DNA of 29,372 nucleotides, from the NCBI GenBank assembly GCA_050288085.1, contig JBNKDD010000043.1, positions 1 to 29,372 of the forward strand. Direction: 5' to 3'. The translations under genes were made by a program, and so were the position numbers. Below, piece after piece: positions 22,713 through 28,726 of the stretch. Source of the stretch: JBNKDD01 sp050288085 (GTDB lineage: Bacteria; Chloroflexota; Anaerolineae; Aggregatilineales; UBA3940). Position 1 is the stretch's first letter, and each line of letters opens with the position of its first letter. Below the pieces are notes generated by a model that was not told the DNA's origin, ran no database searches, and saw only the letters and a list, made by a program, of their open reading frames with translations.

Positions 22713-23434
22713 AGACAAAAGAAGCCAGGGCATTAGGGGAACAGATCGCTGCACTGGTGGAAGAAGGGCAAATCCCCCCGGCGTATGATTTGCTGGCCCC
22801 GGTGCTGGGCGACCGGACGCCGTTCGATATGCTGCGGCGGGTCGGTGCGCCCATCGGCGCTGGCCCGATTAAACAGGTGAATCCCTTTCTGGAACACATC
22901 GCGACCTTCAAAACTGAGGGCGGTTGGGTCGTGATCGCGGCAGCCTTAGAGCAGCAGTTAACCCGCGACCGGGCAGGCAGCCTCGCCCGCAGCCGGGAGT
23001 ACGTCATCGCCGCCGATATCTGGTATGTGCCGGGGATGTTCGGCGAGGGCGTGATCGGCCCATCGCTGATCGATGCCTTCGACCCGACATTAGAACTGAT
23101 CGCTCCCTGGCGCGAGGATCAAAATCGCTGGGTGCGGCGGGCGATAGGGCACGGGGTAACCCTGTGGGCCAAGCGTTCAAAGAGTGCGCCAGAGCTGCGT
23201 GATCAGGCGCAAGCGCTCCTTGATTTTCTCAACCCACTGTTTGAAGAACGCGATATGGATGCACTCAAAGGTATCGGTTGGGGCCTCAAGACACTGGGCA
23301 AACACTACCCCGATTTGATGGCTGATTGGCTGGTCGATCAGGTCAAGCGACCCCACCGGGCATTGATGCTGAAAAAGGCACTGACCTATCTCCCTGAAGA
23401 CCAGCGTACCAGTGTACCCGGAGCCACAACCTGA
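22709..23434 (+). CDS. AlkD-like HEAT protein lacking the catalytic Asp
   Basis: A 241-residue protein sharing with its upstream neighbour the same late motifs: NRWVRRAIGHGV (Arg143/144) and LKGIGWGLKTLGK (Trp191). At the position of the essential Trp-x-x-x-Asp it reads DIWYVPG (Trp105 but Gly109), so the catalytic Asp is missing. It may be a DNA-binding paralogue with altered activity, like AlkD2/AlkF-type proteins, rather than a standard glycosylase (inference). I chose the ATG at 22709, which overlaps the preceding stop; the longer frame from 22583 lies inside the first gene. The start of the radical SAM gene overlaps its stop by 1 nt. Confidence 0.75.
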   Translation: MKTKEARALGEQIAALVEEGQIPPAYDLLAPVLGDRTPFDMLRRVGAPIGAGPIKQVNPFLEHIATFKTEGGWVVIAAALEQQLTRDRAGSLARSREYVIAADIWYVPGMFGEGVIGPSLIDAFDPTLELIAPWREDQNRWVRRAIGHGVTLWAKRSKSAPELRDQAQALLDFLNPLFEERDMDALKGIGWGLKTLGKHYPDLMADWLVDQVKRPHRALMLKKALTYLPEDQRTSVPGATT

Positions 23435-24573
23435 TGCGCCCCACCCGGATCGAATTCAAAGAATATCAGGCGAAGAAGATACTAAATGTGCATAAGCACG
23501 TGGATGGCGGCTGGTTCTGGACTAAGTACTCGGCCCATCCTTATGTGGGCTGTCGGAGTGGCTGTGAGTTCTGCTATCTGCGCGGCTATCGCTATCTCGG
23601 TCGGCGCGATCCGAACACCTTCGACACGCTGCTCCAGGTCAAAATGAATGCCGTTGAACTGCTCCGCAAGGAACTTTCCCGCCAGGATCCGGATGTGATC
23701 AATGCAGGCGATTGGCAGCAGCCCGCAGAGGATCGATACCGGCTGTCGCGCCAGATGCTCGAAGTGGTCTTAGAACTGGGCTTTCCCCTGGTAGTCATCG
23801 AGCGCTCTCCGTTTGTCCTTTGTGACCTTGACCTGCTCCAGGAGATCAACCGCAAGACCTGGGTGTGTGTATTGTTCAGTATGAGCAATGTCGATCCGGC
23901 ATTGAAGCAGGCATTTGAGCCGCGCAGCCCTGGCGTCAGGCGGCGGCTGCAAGCGATGGAGCAAATCACACAGGCCGGTATCCTGACCGGCGCATCACTG
24001 ATGCCGATCATTCCCATTTTAGGCGATGACGAGTCCACCCTCAACGACGCGATCCAGGCGATCAAAGAACACGGTGGATCATTCGCTTTGGGCAGCGGCC
24101 TGACGATGGATGGTGTACAGGCCCAGCGCACACTGGAAGCCGCCCGAAAACTCGACCCAACAAAGGAAGATCAACTCCGGGCGCTTTATGGTTGGGAGAA
24201 AGAAGGTAAACCCAACTACGGCCCCTCCGGTGATTATGGCACCCGGTTGAGTCGTCTGGTTCACGACCTGTGTATCCGGCATGGCATCCGTGACCGGGTT
24301 CCGCGCTATATTCCACCGGGCCCACTGGCAAGCAACAAGCGGATCGCAGAGCTTCTATTCCTCAAAATCCGCGACCTGGAATTAGAACAGGCACTAGAAC
24401 GCCGCATCTGGTCATATCGTAAAGCTGCCTGGACAGTTGACGAGTGGCCGGAAAGCATCGCGGCATTGTATCAGGAAAAAGGAGAGGCCGGGCTGCAAGA
24501 GCTTCCGGGCATCGGAGAGCGGTTGTCCGGGCTGATCGGCCGCTGGCTGCGGGAGGAGACAATATCTCCCTGA
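23434..24573 (+). CDS. SplB-like radical SAM protein with C-terminal helix-hairpin-helix domain
   Basis: A 379-residue radical SAM protein of the SplB/Rv2578c type. The 4Fe-4S cluster motif is Cys40-xxx-Cys44-xx-Cys47 in VGCRSGCEFCYLR. A barrel follows, with GDWQQPAEDRY and a long stretch ending PRYIPPGPLASNKRIAE. The last 55 residues read SYRKAAWTVDEWPESIAALYQEKG... LQELPGIGERLSGLIGRWL, which resembles the 8-kDa N-terminal domain of Pol-beta/PolX proteins (HhH, PGIG motif near 352-355), a DNA-binding module. Spore-photoproduct lyase relatives repair or modify DNA by radical chemistry; this fusion plus the two AlkD-like neighbours supports a DNA-lesion role, though the actual lesion is unknown. 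It overlaps the preceding gene by 1 nt (TGATG). Confidence 0.82.
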   Translation: MRPTRIEFKEYQAKKILNVHKHVDGGWFWTKYSAHPYVGCRSGCEFCYLRGYRYLGRRDPNTFDTLLQVKMNAVELLRKELSRQDPDVINAGDWQQPAEDRYRLSRQMLEVVLELGFPLVVIERSPFVLCDLDLLQEINRKTWVCVLFSMSNVDPALKQAFEPRSPGVRRRLQAMEQITQAGILTGASLMPIIPILGDDESTLNDAIQAIKEHGGSFALGSGLTMDGVQAQRTLEAARKLDPTKEDQLRALYGWEKEGKPNYGPSGDYGTRLSRLVHDLCIRHGIRDRVPRYIPPGPLASNKRIAELLFLKIRDLELEQALERRIWSYRKAAWTVDEWPESIAALYQEKGEAGLQELPGIGERLSGLIGRWLREETISP

Positions 24574-24578
24574 CATTA

Positions 24579-24607
24579 TTGTCAACCATCATGCCCTATC
24601 CTATACT
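24579..24607 (+). promoter_or_regulatory. Promoter of the UPF0173 hydrolase gene
   Basis: TTGTCA (24579-24584), a 17-nt spacer and TATACT (24602-24607), 43 bp before the ATG at 24650. Confidence 0.6.
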
Positions 24608-24649
24608 GGAATCATTGTTGGCAAGGCGCATTTTCTACAGGGAGGGCAT

Positions 24650-25333
24650 ATGTCATTCAAGGTCACATGGTTAGGTCATGGGAGCTGGGCAATTGAAATT
24701 GACGGGTACAAAGGCGTTCTTGATCCATTTCTGAGCGGGAACCCGGCAGCCAGTACCGATGCCGGTTCGGTCGAAGCCGATTTCATCCTGGTAACACATG
24801 GGCATGGCGATCACGTCAGCGACGTTGTCCCGATTGCCCAACGTACAGGCGCATTGGTAGTTTGCAATGCCGACATCGCGGGCTGGTTCAGAGACAAGGG
24901 GGTGAGCAATATTCACACCCAGCATCTTGGCGGTGGATATCAGCATGATTTTGGGCATGTCAAGTTTACGATTGCCCATCATGGATCGGGCCTGCCTGAT
25001 GGGAGTTATGGTGGCAACCCCGCCGGGATGATCCTGACTGCCAAGAGTGGTAAGAAGGTCTACTTTGCCGGGGATACAGCCCTGTTCATGGATATGCAGC
25101 TTTACGCAGGCTGTGATCTGGCAATCTTACCTATCGGCGACAATTTCACAATGGGGCCGGGAGATGCGCTGAAGGCAGTTGAATTCCTCAAGCCAAAGGC
25201 CGTGATCCCCTGCCATTACAATACCTGGCCGCTCATCCAGGTCGATGCCGAAGCCTGGGTTGATGCCGTCAACAGCCAGACTGATACCAAAGCCATACTA
25301 CTCGATCCGGGCGGATCCTATACCATCGAATAA
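24650..25333 (+). CDS. UPF0173-type metal-dependent hydrolase (MBL fold)
   Basis: A 227-residue metallo-beta-lactamase-fold hydrolase, matching the length and motif order of the UPF0173 family. It has the opening KVTWLGHGSWAIE, the metal motif THGHGDH (His50, His52, Asp54, His55), HHGSG near 122, GDTALF near 145 and CHYNTWP near 190. It is cytoplasmic. The start is preceded by GGGAGG about 5 nt upstream, so it is well supported. Members hydrolyse ester or lactone bonds in vitro and act as general detoxification or repair enzymes; the substrate here is not deducible. It has its own promoter and a following C-rich hairpin. Confidence 0.92.
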   Translation: MSFKVTWLGHGSWAIEIDGYKGVLDPFLSGNPAASTDAGSVEADFILVTHGHGDHVSDVVPIAQRTGALVVCNADIAGWFRDKGVSNIHTQHLGGGYQHDFGHVKFTIAHHGSGLPDGSYGGNPAGMILTAKSGKKVYFAGDTALFMDMQLYAGCDLAILPIGDNFTMGPGDALKAVEFLKPKAVIPCHYNTWPLIQVDAEAWVDAVNSQTDTKAILLDPGGSYTIE

Positions 25334-25345
25334 ACCAGAACCAGG

Positions 25346-25387
25346 GGGGAGTAGAAAAACTATCGAAAATACTACCCCCTACTCCCC
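25346..25387 (+). terminator. Candidate terminator after the UPF0173 gene
   Basis: GGGGAGTAG (25346-25354) can pair with CTACTCCCC (25379-25387) across a 24-nt loop. A nearby CTACCCCCT offers an alternative partner, and a second CTACCCCCTTT follows. The stem is strong but the loop is large and the T-run short, so the call is tentative. Confidence 0.4.
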
Positions 25388-25422
25388 TGATCTACCCCCT
25401 TTGGGAGATCACAATCCATTCT

Positions 25423-25476
25423 TCCTGCCGTATGATTCGGTCAAGATAAATGACCATTGTAATTGTAACGGCAGGA
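25423..25476 (+). promoter_or_regulatory. Hairpin that may sequester the ribosome-binding site of the small ORF
   Basis: TCCTGCCGT (25423-25431) is perfectly complementary to ACGGCAGGA (25468-25476), and the second arm contains the first half of the AGGAGG Shine-Dalgarno sequence. A smaller stem, GGTCA (25439-25443) and TGACC (25451-25455), sits inside. Pairing should hide the ribosome-binding site, as in thermosensors or translational riboswitches; the trigger is not deducible. Confidence 0.55.
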
Positions 25477-25486
25477 GGAAAACATC

Positions 25487-25660
25487 ATGTTAGGATTACC
25501 CAAGAAGTCGGAGAAGCCGGTCCCTCAGACCGATTTCAGGAGCGAGCGTCAGAACAGGAATGAGCGTGTTTTGGTACAAACAATGGCCGGGCCTCATATG
25601 ATATTGATCACCCGTCCAGAGCATGACCGGGGAACTGAAACATTACCTGGACTCAGGTAA
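25487..25660 (+). CDS. Small hypothetical protein, 57 residues
   Basis: An ORF opening MLGLPKKSEKPVPQ and ending LPGLR, hydrophilic and rich in Arg, Glu, Asn and Gln, with a more hydrophobic middle (HMILITRP). It has no signal peptide or membrane segment, and I recognise no family. Support for translation comes from a strong AGGAGG sequence 8 nt before the ATG and from the compact unit: the stop codon is 7 nt before a strong terminator. The ribosome-binding site lies in a hairpin. An alternative is that the transcript is a small RNA and the ORF incidental. Confidence 0.55.
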   Translation: MLGLPKKSEKPVPQTDFRSERQNRNERVLVQTMAGPHMILITRPEHDRGTETLPGLR

Positions 25661-25667
25661 GCAATGG

Positions 25668-25711
25668 GGCAGCGAGTCGCGAATTTAGGTCGCGACTCGT
25701 TGCCTTTTTTT
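25668..25711 (+). terminator. Strong intrinsic terminator
   Basis: GGCAGCGAGTCGCG (25668-25681) and CGCGACTCGTTGCC (25691-25704) form a 14-bp stem with one G-T pair and a 9-nt loop, followed by seven T (25705-25711). It closes the small-ORF unit and insulates the aro promoter, 31 bp further on. Confidence 0.93.
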
Positions 25712-25741
25712 GATCAATATCCAGGAATATCCGGATCGGCC

Positions 25742-25769
25742 TTGACAATTCCCCGTTAACTGTGATAAG
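25742..25769 (+). promoter_or_regulatory. Promoter of the aro operon
   Basis: Perfect TTGACA (25742-25747), a 16-nt spacer and GATAAG (25764-25769), the latter preceded by TGT as an extended -10. It begins the leader transcript roughly 35 nt before the leader-peptide ATG. Confidence 0.7.
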
Positions 25770-25812
25770 CTAACGCCCAGTTGAGTAAAGAGCGAGACAA
25801 ATAATTATAGTC

Positions 25813-25887
25813 ATGAAACACATCAACTTCTTTTTTAGCTTCTATTTTTATTTTTGGAGCCATCGCAGACGGAGCGCGGCTCTTTGA
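25813..25887 (+). CDS. Aromatic-rich leader peptide of the aro attenuator
   Basis: A 24-codon ORF (ATG 25813, TGA 25885-25887). Residues 6-15 read FFFSFYFYFW: six Phe, two Tyr and one Trp in ten codons. The opening MKHI-x-FFF is close to what I recall of the E. coli pheL leader peptide. The last residues are HRRRSAAL. The Shine-Dalgarno sequence is weak. It is judged real because of codon content, its place between promoter and terminator, and the RNA pairings around it. The peptide itself has no expected function; ribosome stalling at the aromatic codons is the signal. Confidence 0.85.
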   Translation: MKHINFFFSFYFYFWSHRRRSAAL

Positions 25888-25962
25888 CGCTGTAAGACGC
25901 TGGTAGAAGCCAAAAGGTAAAGCAAGCGACAGGCGCGGAGCACGAAGCTCCGGGCCTTTTTT
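25857..25962 (+). promoter_or_regulatory. Transcription attenuator (segments 1-4) before aroH
   Basis: Segment 1 (GAGCC, 25857-25861, plus CGC 25864-25866) pairs with segment 2 (GCG 25874-25876, GGCTC 25878-25882). Segment 2 (GCTC 25879-25882 and CGCTGT 25888-25893) can instead pair with segment 3 (25929-25941). Segment 3 (25932-25941) pairs with segment 4 (25947-25956) to make the terminator. A ribosome stalled on the aromatic codons would mask segment 1 and favour antitermination. The aromatic codon run can also pair with 25902-25917. The model is drawn by eye. Confidence 0.65.
25932..25962 (+). terminator. Attenuator terminator
   Basis: GGCGCGGAGC (25932-25941) and GCTCCGGGCC (25947-25956) form a ten-position stem with one G-G mismatch and a 5-nt loop ACGAA, then six T (25957-25962). 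It stands about 60 bp before aroH. Confidence 0.9.
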
Positions 25963-25972
25963 GTTGTTAGAT

Positions 25973-26007
25973 CAAGTTGGGCCAGACAAGATAATAGTTC
26001 CACTTAA
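25973..26007. repeat. Palindromic repeat element, copy 2 (short form)
   Basis: It shares AAGTTGGGCCAGACAA (25974-25989) and TTCCACTTAA (25998-26007) with copy 1 at 12002-12103, but the internal part is only 8 nt instead of 76. It lies between the attenuator and the ribosome-binding site of aroH. Confidence 0.55.
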
Positions 26008-26022
26008 TACAGGAGGAGAGAT

Positions 26023-26427
26023 GTGAAAAGAGAGGAACAGGTCACTGTCTGCCGGGGGGTACGCGGAGCAACAACCGCTCCGGCGAATACCTCTGAGGCC
26101 ATTTTGGAGGCCACACGTGAGTTGCTGGAAAGTATGGTAGCCGTTAACGGCATTCAAGCTCAAGATGTTGCCAGTGCCATCTTCACCGCCACCCCTGATT
26201 TGAATGCCGCCTTCCCTGCCCAGGCTGCTCGCGAAATCGGCTGGCATGATGTTCCCCTCTTGAGCGCGCAAGAAATCCCCGTCCCTGGCGCTTTACCTCG
26301 CGCCATTCGTATTTTACTTCACTGGAACACAGACGTTTTACCTCAGCATATTCGACACATTTATATCAACGGCGCAGAAGCTCTGCGCCCGGACATTGCC
26401 GCCCGGCAAGAGGAGAAGAGATCATGA
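26023..26427 (+). CDS. aroH: Chorismate mutase, AroH class
   Basis: A 134-residue monofunctional chorismate mutase of the Bacillus subtilis AroH fold (not AroQ). Family motifs are CRGVRGATTAPANT (Arg near 7 for substrate binding), IFTATPDLNAAFPAQAAREIGW, DVPLLSAQEI, LPRAIRILLH and INGAEALRPD. It converts chorismate to prephenate, the branch step to Phe and Tyr, in the cytoplasm. The start is GTG at 26023, 6 nt after AGGAGG; an ATG at 26021 runs straight into TGA (AUGUGA), overlapping the GTG. It overlaps aroF by 4 nt (ATGA). Located right behind the attenuator, it should be the most directly controlled gene. Confidence 0.92.
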   Translation: MKREEQVTVCRGVRGATTAPANTSEAILEATRELLESMVAVNGIQAQDVASAIFTATPDLNAAFPAQAAREIGWHDVPLLSAQEIPVPGALPRAIRILLHWNTDVLPQHIRHIYINGAEALRPDIAARQEEKRS

Positions 26428-27437
26428 TTATTGTGATGAGCAATCAGGCAACGATAGAACAACGTCAGGCAGTCATTGATTGGGTTGAGAACAAAGGCTG
26501 TCAGGTACATGTCTCGGCAGGAGAAGAGAAAACCATCATCGGCGTGATTGGGAACGAACGCCCCATCGATCGCGAACAGATCGAGCGGATGTCAGGAGTA
26601 GAGAAAACCATGCCTGTTCTAGCGCCTTATAAACAAGCAAGTCTCGAAATGCATCCAGGTCAGACGGTTGTCCCCCTCAATGGGTTGCAAGTCGGGGAAA
26701 ACCGGGTAGCGGTGATCGCCGGGCCGTGCTCGGTCGAGAGCCGTGAACAGATCATAGAGGTCGCTCACGCGGTCAAAGAGGCCGGTGGGACCGCCCTGCG
26801 GGGTGGGGCATTCAAGCCGCGCACATCGCCCTACAGCTTCCAGGGAATGGGCTTGGCCGGTTTAGAGCTTCTGGCCGAGGCCCGCGAGGTGACCGGCTTA
26901 CCGGTCGTCACAGAGGTGATGGCCCCTGAACAGGTGACCCTGGTAGCCCAATATGCCAATGTTCTCCAGATCGGGGCGCGGAACATGCAAAACTACAATC
27001 TGCTCAAGGCAGTTGGGCAGACCACCCACCCGGTATTACTTAAGCGCGGCATGATGAACACCATGGAAGAACTGCTCATGTCCGCTGAATATATCCTGTC
27101 AAAGGGCAACGGCAATGTGATGCTGTGTGAACGCGGCATTCGCACCTTCGAGACCTACACGCGCAACACCTTCGACGTGAACGCGATCCCGGCTCTGAAA
27201 GCTCGCACCCACCTGCCGATCCTGGCCGATCCGTCCCATGCCACCGGCCACTGGGAATATGTCGAATCGGCAGCACTGGCCGCCGTAGCAGCCGGAGCCG
27301 ATGGCCTGATCATTGAGGTGCACCCGCATCCTGAAGAAGCGCTGTCAGATGGGTTACAATCGCTCAAGCCGGACCGGTTCGCCGAACTGATGGTTCGGAT
27401 CCGGGCGGTTGCCGAGGCGATTGGACGCACGGTCTAA
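26424..27437 (+). CDS. aroF: 3-deoxy-7-phosphoheptulonate (DAHP) synthase, type I-beta
   Basis: A 337-residue DAHP synthase with an N-terminal ferredoxin-like regulatory domain (about 1-68; MIIVMSNQATIEQRQ...) as in Thermotoga-type enzymes, where Tyr or Phe binding gives feedback inhibition. Catalytic motifs include AGPCSVES, GGAFKPRTSPYSFQG, IGARNMQNYNLL, LLKRGM, CERGIRTFETYTRNTFD and DPSHATG, covering the PEP, erythrose-4-phosphate and metal sites. It catalyses the first step of the shikimate pathway. The ATG overlaps the aroH stop, coupling the two. So the leader attenuator controls transcription while the N-terminal domain likely gives allosteric control. 2-8 nt separate it from aroA. Confidence 0.95.
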   Translation: MIIVMSNQATIEQRQAVIDWVENKGCQVHVSAGEEKTIIGVIGNERPIDREQIERMSGVEKTMPVLAPYKQASLEMHPGQTVVPLNGLQVGENRVAVIAGPCSVESREQIIEVAHAVKEAGGTALRGGAFKPRTSPYSFQGMGLAGLELLAEAREVTGLPVVTEVMAPEQVTLVAQYANVLQIGARNMQNYNLLKAVGQTTHPVLLKRGMMNTMEELLMSAEYILSKGNGNVMLCERGIRTFETYTRNTFDVNAIPALKARTHLPILADPSHATGHWEYVESAALAAVAAGADGLIIEVHPHPEEALSDGLQSLKPDRFAELMVRIRAVAEAIGRTV

Positions 27438-27445
27438 GAGTGACG

Positions 27446-28726
27446 ATGCACACGCTGATTGTACGCACCTCAGAGCCACTCCGGGGACAAACCTGTGTCC
27501 CCGGCGATAAATCTCTCAGCCACCGGGCCTTGATCCTGGGAGCATTGTCAGAGGGGGAAAGCCGGTTTAGCGGCTGGCTGGCAGCAGGGGATACTCTTGC
27601 TACGCTGGAAGCGATCCGGTCGCTGGGGATTCGGGTTGAGCGGGAAGGCGATCGGGTTACCATGTGGGGCAGCACACTCTCCGAACCGGCAGGCCCGATC
27701 AACTGCGAGAATGCGGGCACAGCCATGCGACTGCTGGCCGGACTGCTGGTCGGTCAGGATTTCCCCTGCGTGCTTGATGGTTCGGAGCAGCTTCGCCGCC
27801 GCCCGATGCGGCGCATCACCGGCCCGCTGCAAGCGATGGGAGCAGATGTTGTCGATCAGGATGGCTGCGCCCCGATCACGATCCGACCGGCAAAGTTGCA
27901 AGGGATGGAACATCATCTCAAAGTTGCCAGTGCCCAGGTCAAAAGTGCGATCCTGTTAGCCGGACTGCATGCCGAAGGCGAAACCACCGTGATCGAACCC
28001 GGCCCCAGCCGCGATCACACCGAGCGGATGCTGGCAGCGATGGGAGCGGATATCCAGGTTGAGGGGCGCAGTGTCACAGTCCGGTCGTCTGCCGAATCCC
28101 TTCAGCCCTTGCTGATGGCGATCCCTGGCGATATGTCGTCGGCGGCCTTCCTGATCGTCGCGGCGGCCATCGTGCCGGAATCAGAGATACACATTGCCAA
28201 CGTCGGGTTGAATCCCACCCGCACCGGGATCATCGATGTGCTGGAGAACATGGGTATTGACATCACCATTACGGATCAAGAGGAACAGGGTGGTGAACCG
28301 GTCGGGACGCTGCGGGTTAAAAGTGGTGAATTACGTGCCACGAAAATCGGCGGGGATCAGGTGGTGCGGGCGATTGACGAACTACCGATCATCGCCGTTG
28401 CTGCGACTCAGGCCGAGGGTGAGACTCACATCACTGATGCGGCTGAACTCCGGGTCAAGGAAGTGGATCGGATCAGCATGGTGGCGCAAGAACTGCGGAA
28501 GCTCGGCGCGGAGATCGAGGAACTGCCCGATGGTATGATCATCACAGGCCCAACCCGGCTCAAAGGCAGCGAGGTCAACAGTCATGGGGATCACCGGCTG
28601 GGGATGGCGCTGGCCGTCGCTGGGCTGGCTGCCGATGGGGAAACACAGGTGCTCGACGCGGGCAGTATCGGCGATTCGTTTCCGGGCTTTGCAGAAACGT
28701 TGAGTCAATTGGGGGCTTCTATCTGA
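27446..28726 (+). CDS. aroA: 3-phosphoshikimate 1-carboxyvinyltransferase (EPSP synthase)
   Basis: A 426-residue EPSP synthase. Family motifs are VPGDKSLSHRALILGAL (Lys and Ser of the shikimate-3-phosphate and PEP sites), ENAGTAMRLLAG, DGSEQLRRRPMRRI, SAQVKSAILLAGL, PSRDHTERML, GDMSSAAF, ELRVKEVDRI and NSHGDHRLGMA. It joins shikimate-3-phosphate and PEP. I prefer the ATG at 27446 (AAGAG 5 nt upstream); a GTG two codons earlier at 27440 is possible. Its TGA shares one base with the aroE ATG (TGATG). It is cytoplasmic and of the normal length for the family. Confidence 0.95.
   Translation: MHTLIVRTSEPLRGQTCVPGDKSLSHRALILGALSEGESRFSGWLAAGDTLATLEAIRSLGIRVEREGDRVTMWGSTLSEPAGPINCENAGTAMRLLAGLLVGQDFPCVLDGSEQLRRRPMRRITGPLQAMGADVVDQDGCAPITIRPAKLQGMEHHLKVASAQVKSAILLAGLHAEGETTVIEPGPSRDHTERMLAAMGADIQVEGRSVTVRSSAESLQPLLMAIPGDMSSAAFLIVAAAIVPESEIHIANVGLNPTRTGIIDVLENMGIDITITDQEEQGGEPVGTLRVKSGELRATKIGGDQVVRAIDELPIIAVAATQAEGETHITDAAELRVKEVDRISMVAQELRKLGAEIEELPDGMIITGPTRLKGSEVNSHGDHRLGMALAVAGLAADGETQVLDAGSIGDSFPGFAETLSQLGASI

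Noticed and set aside
25245..25493. 82-codon frame overlapping the end of the UPF0173 gene
   Set aside because: It crosses a terminator-like hairpin and the leader hairpin; the composition is not protein-like.
27597..27959. Out-of-frame ORFs within aroA
   Set aside because: Arg-rich frames with no start signals; the aroA frame carries all family motifs.
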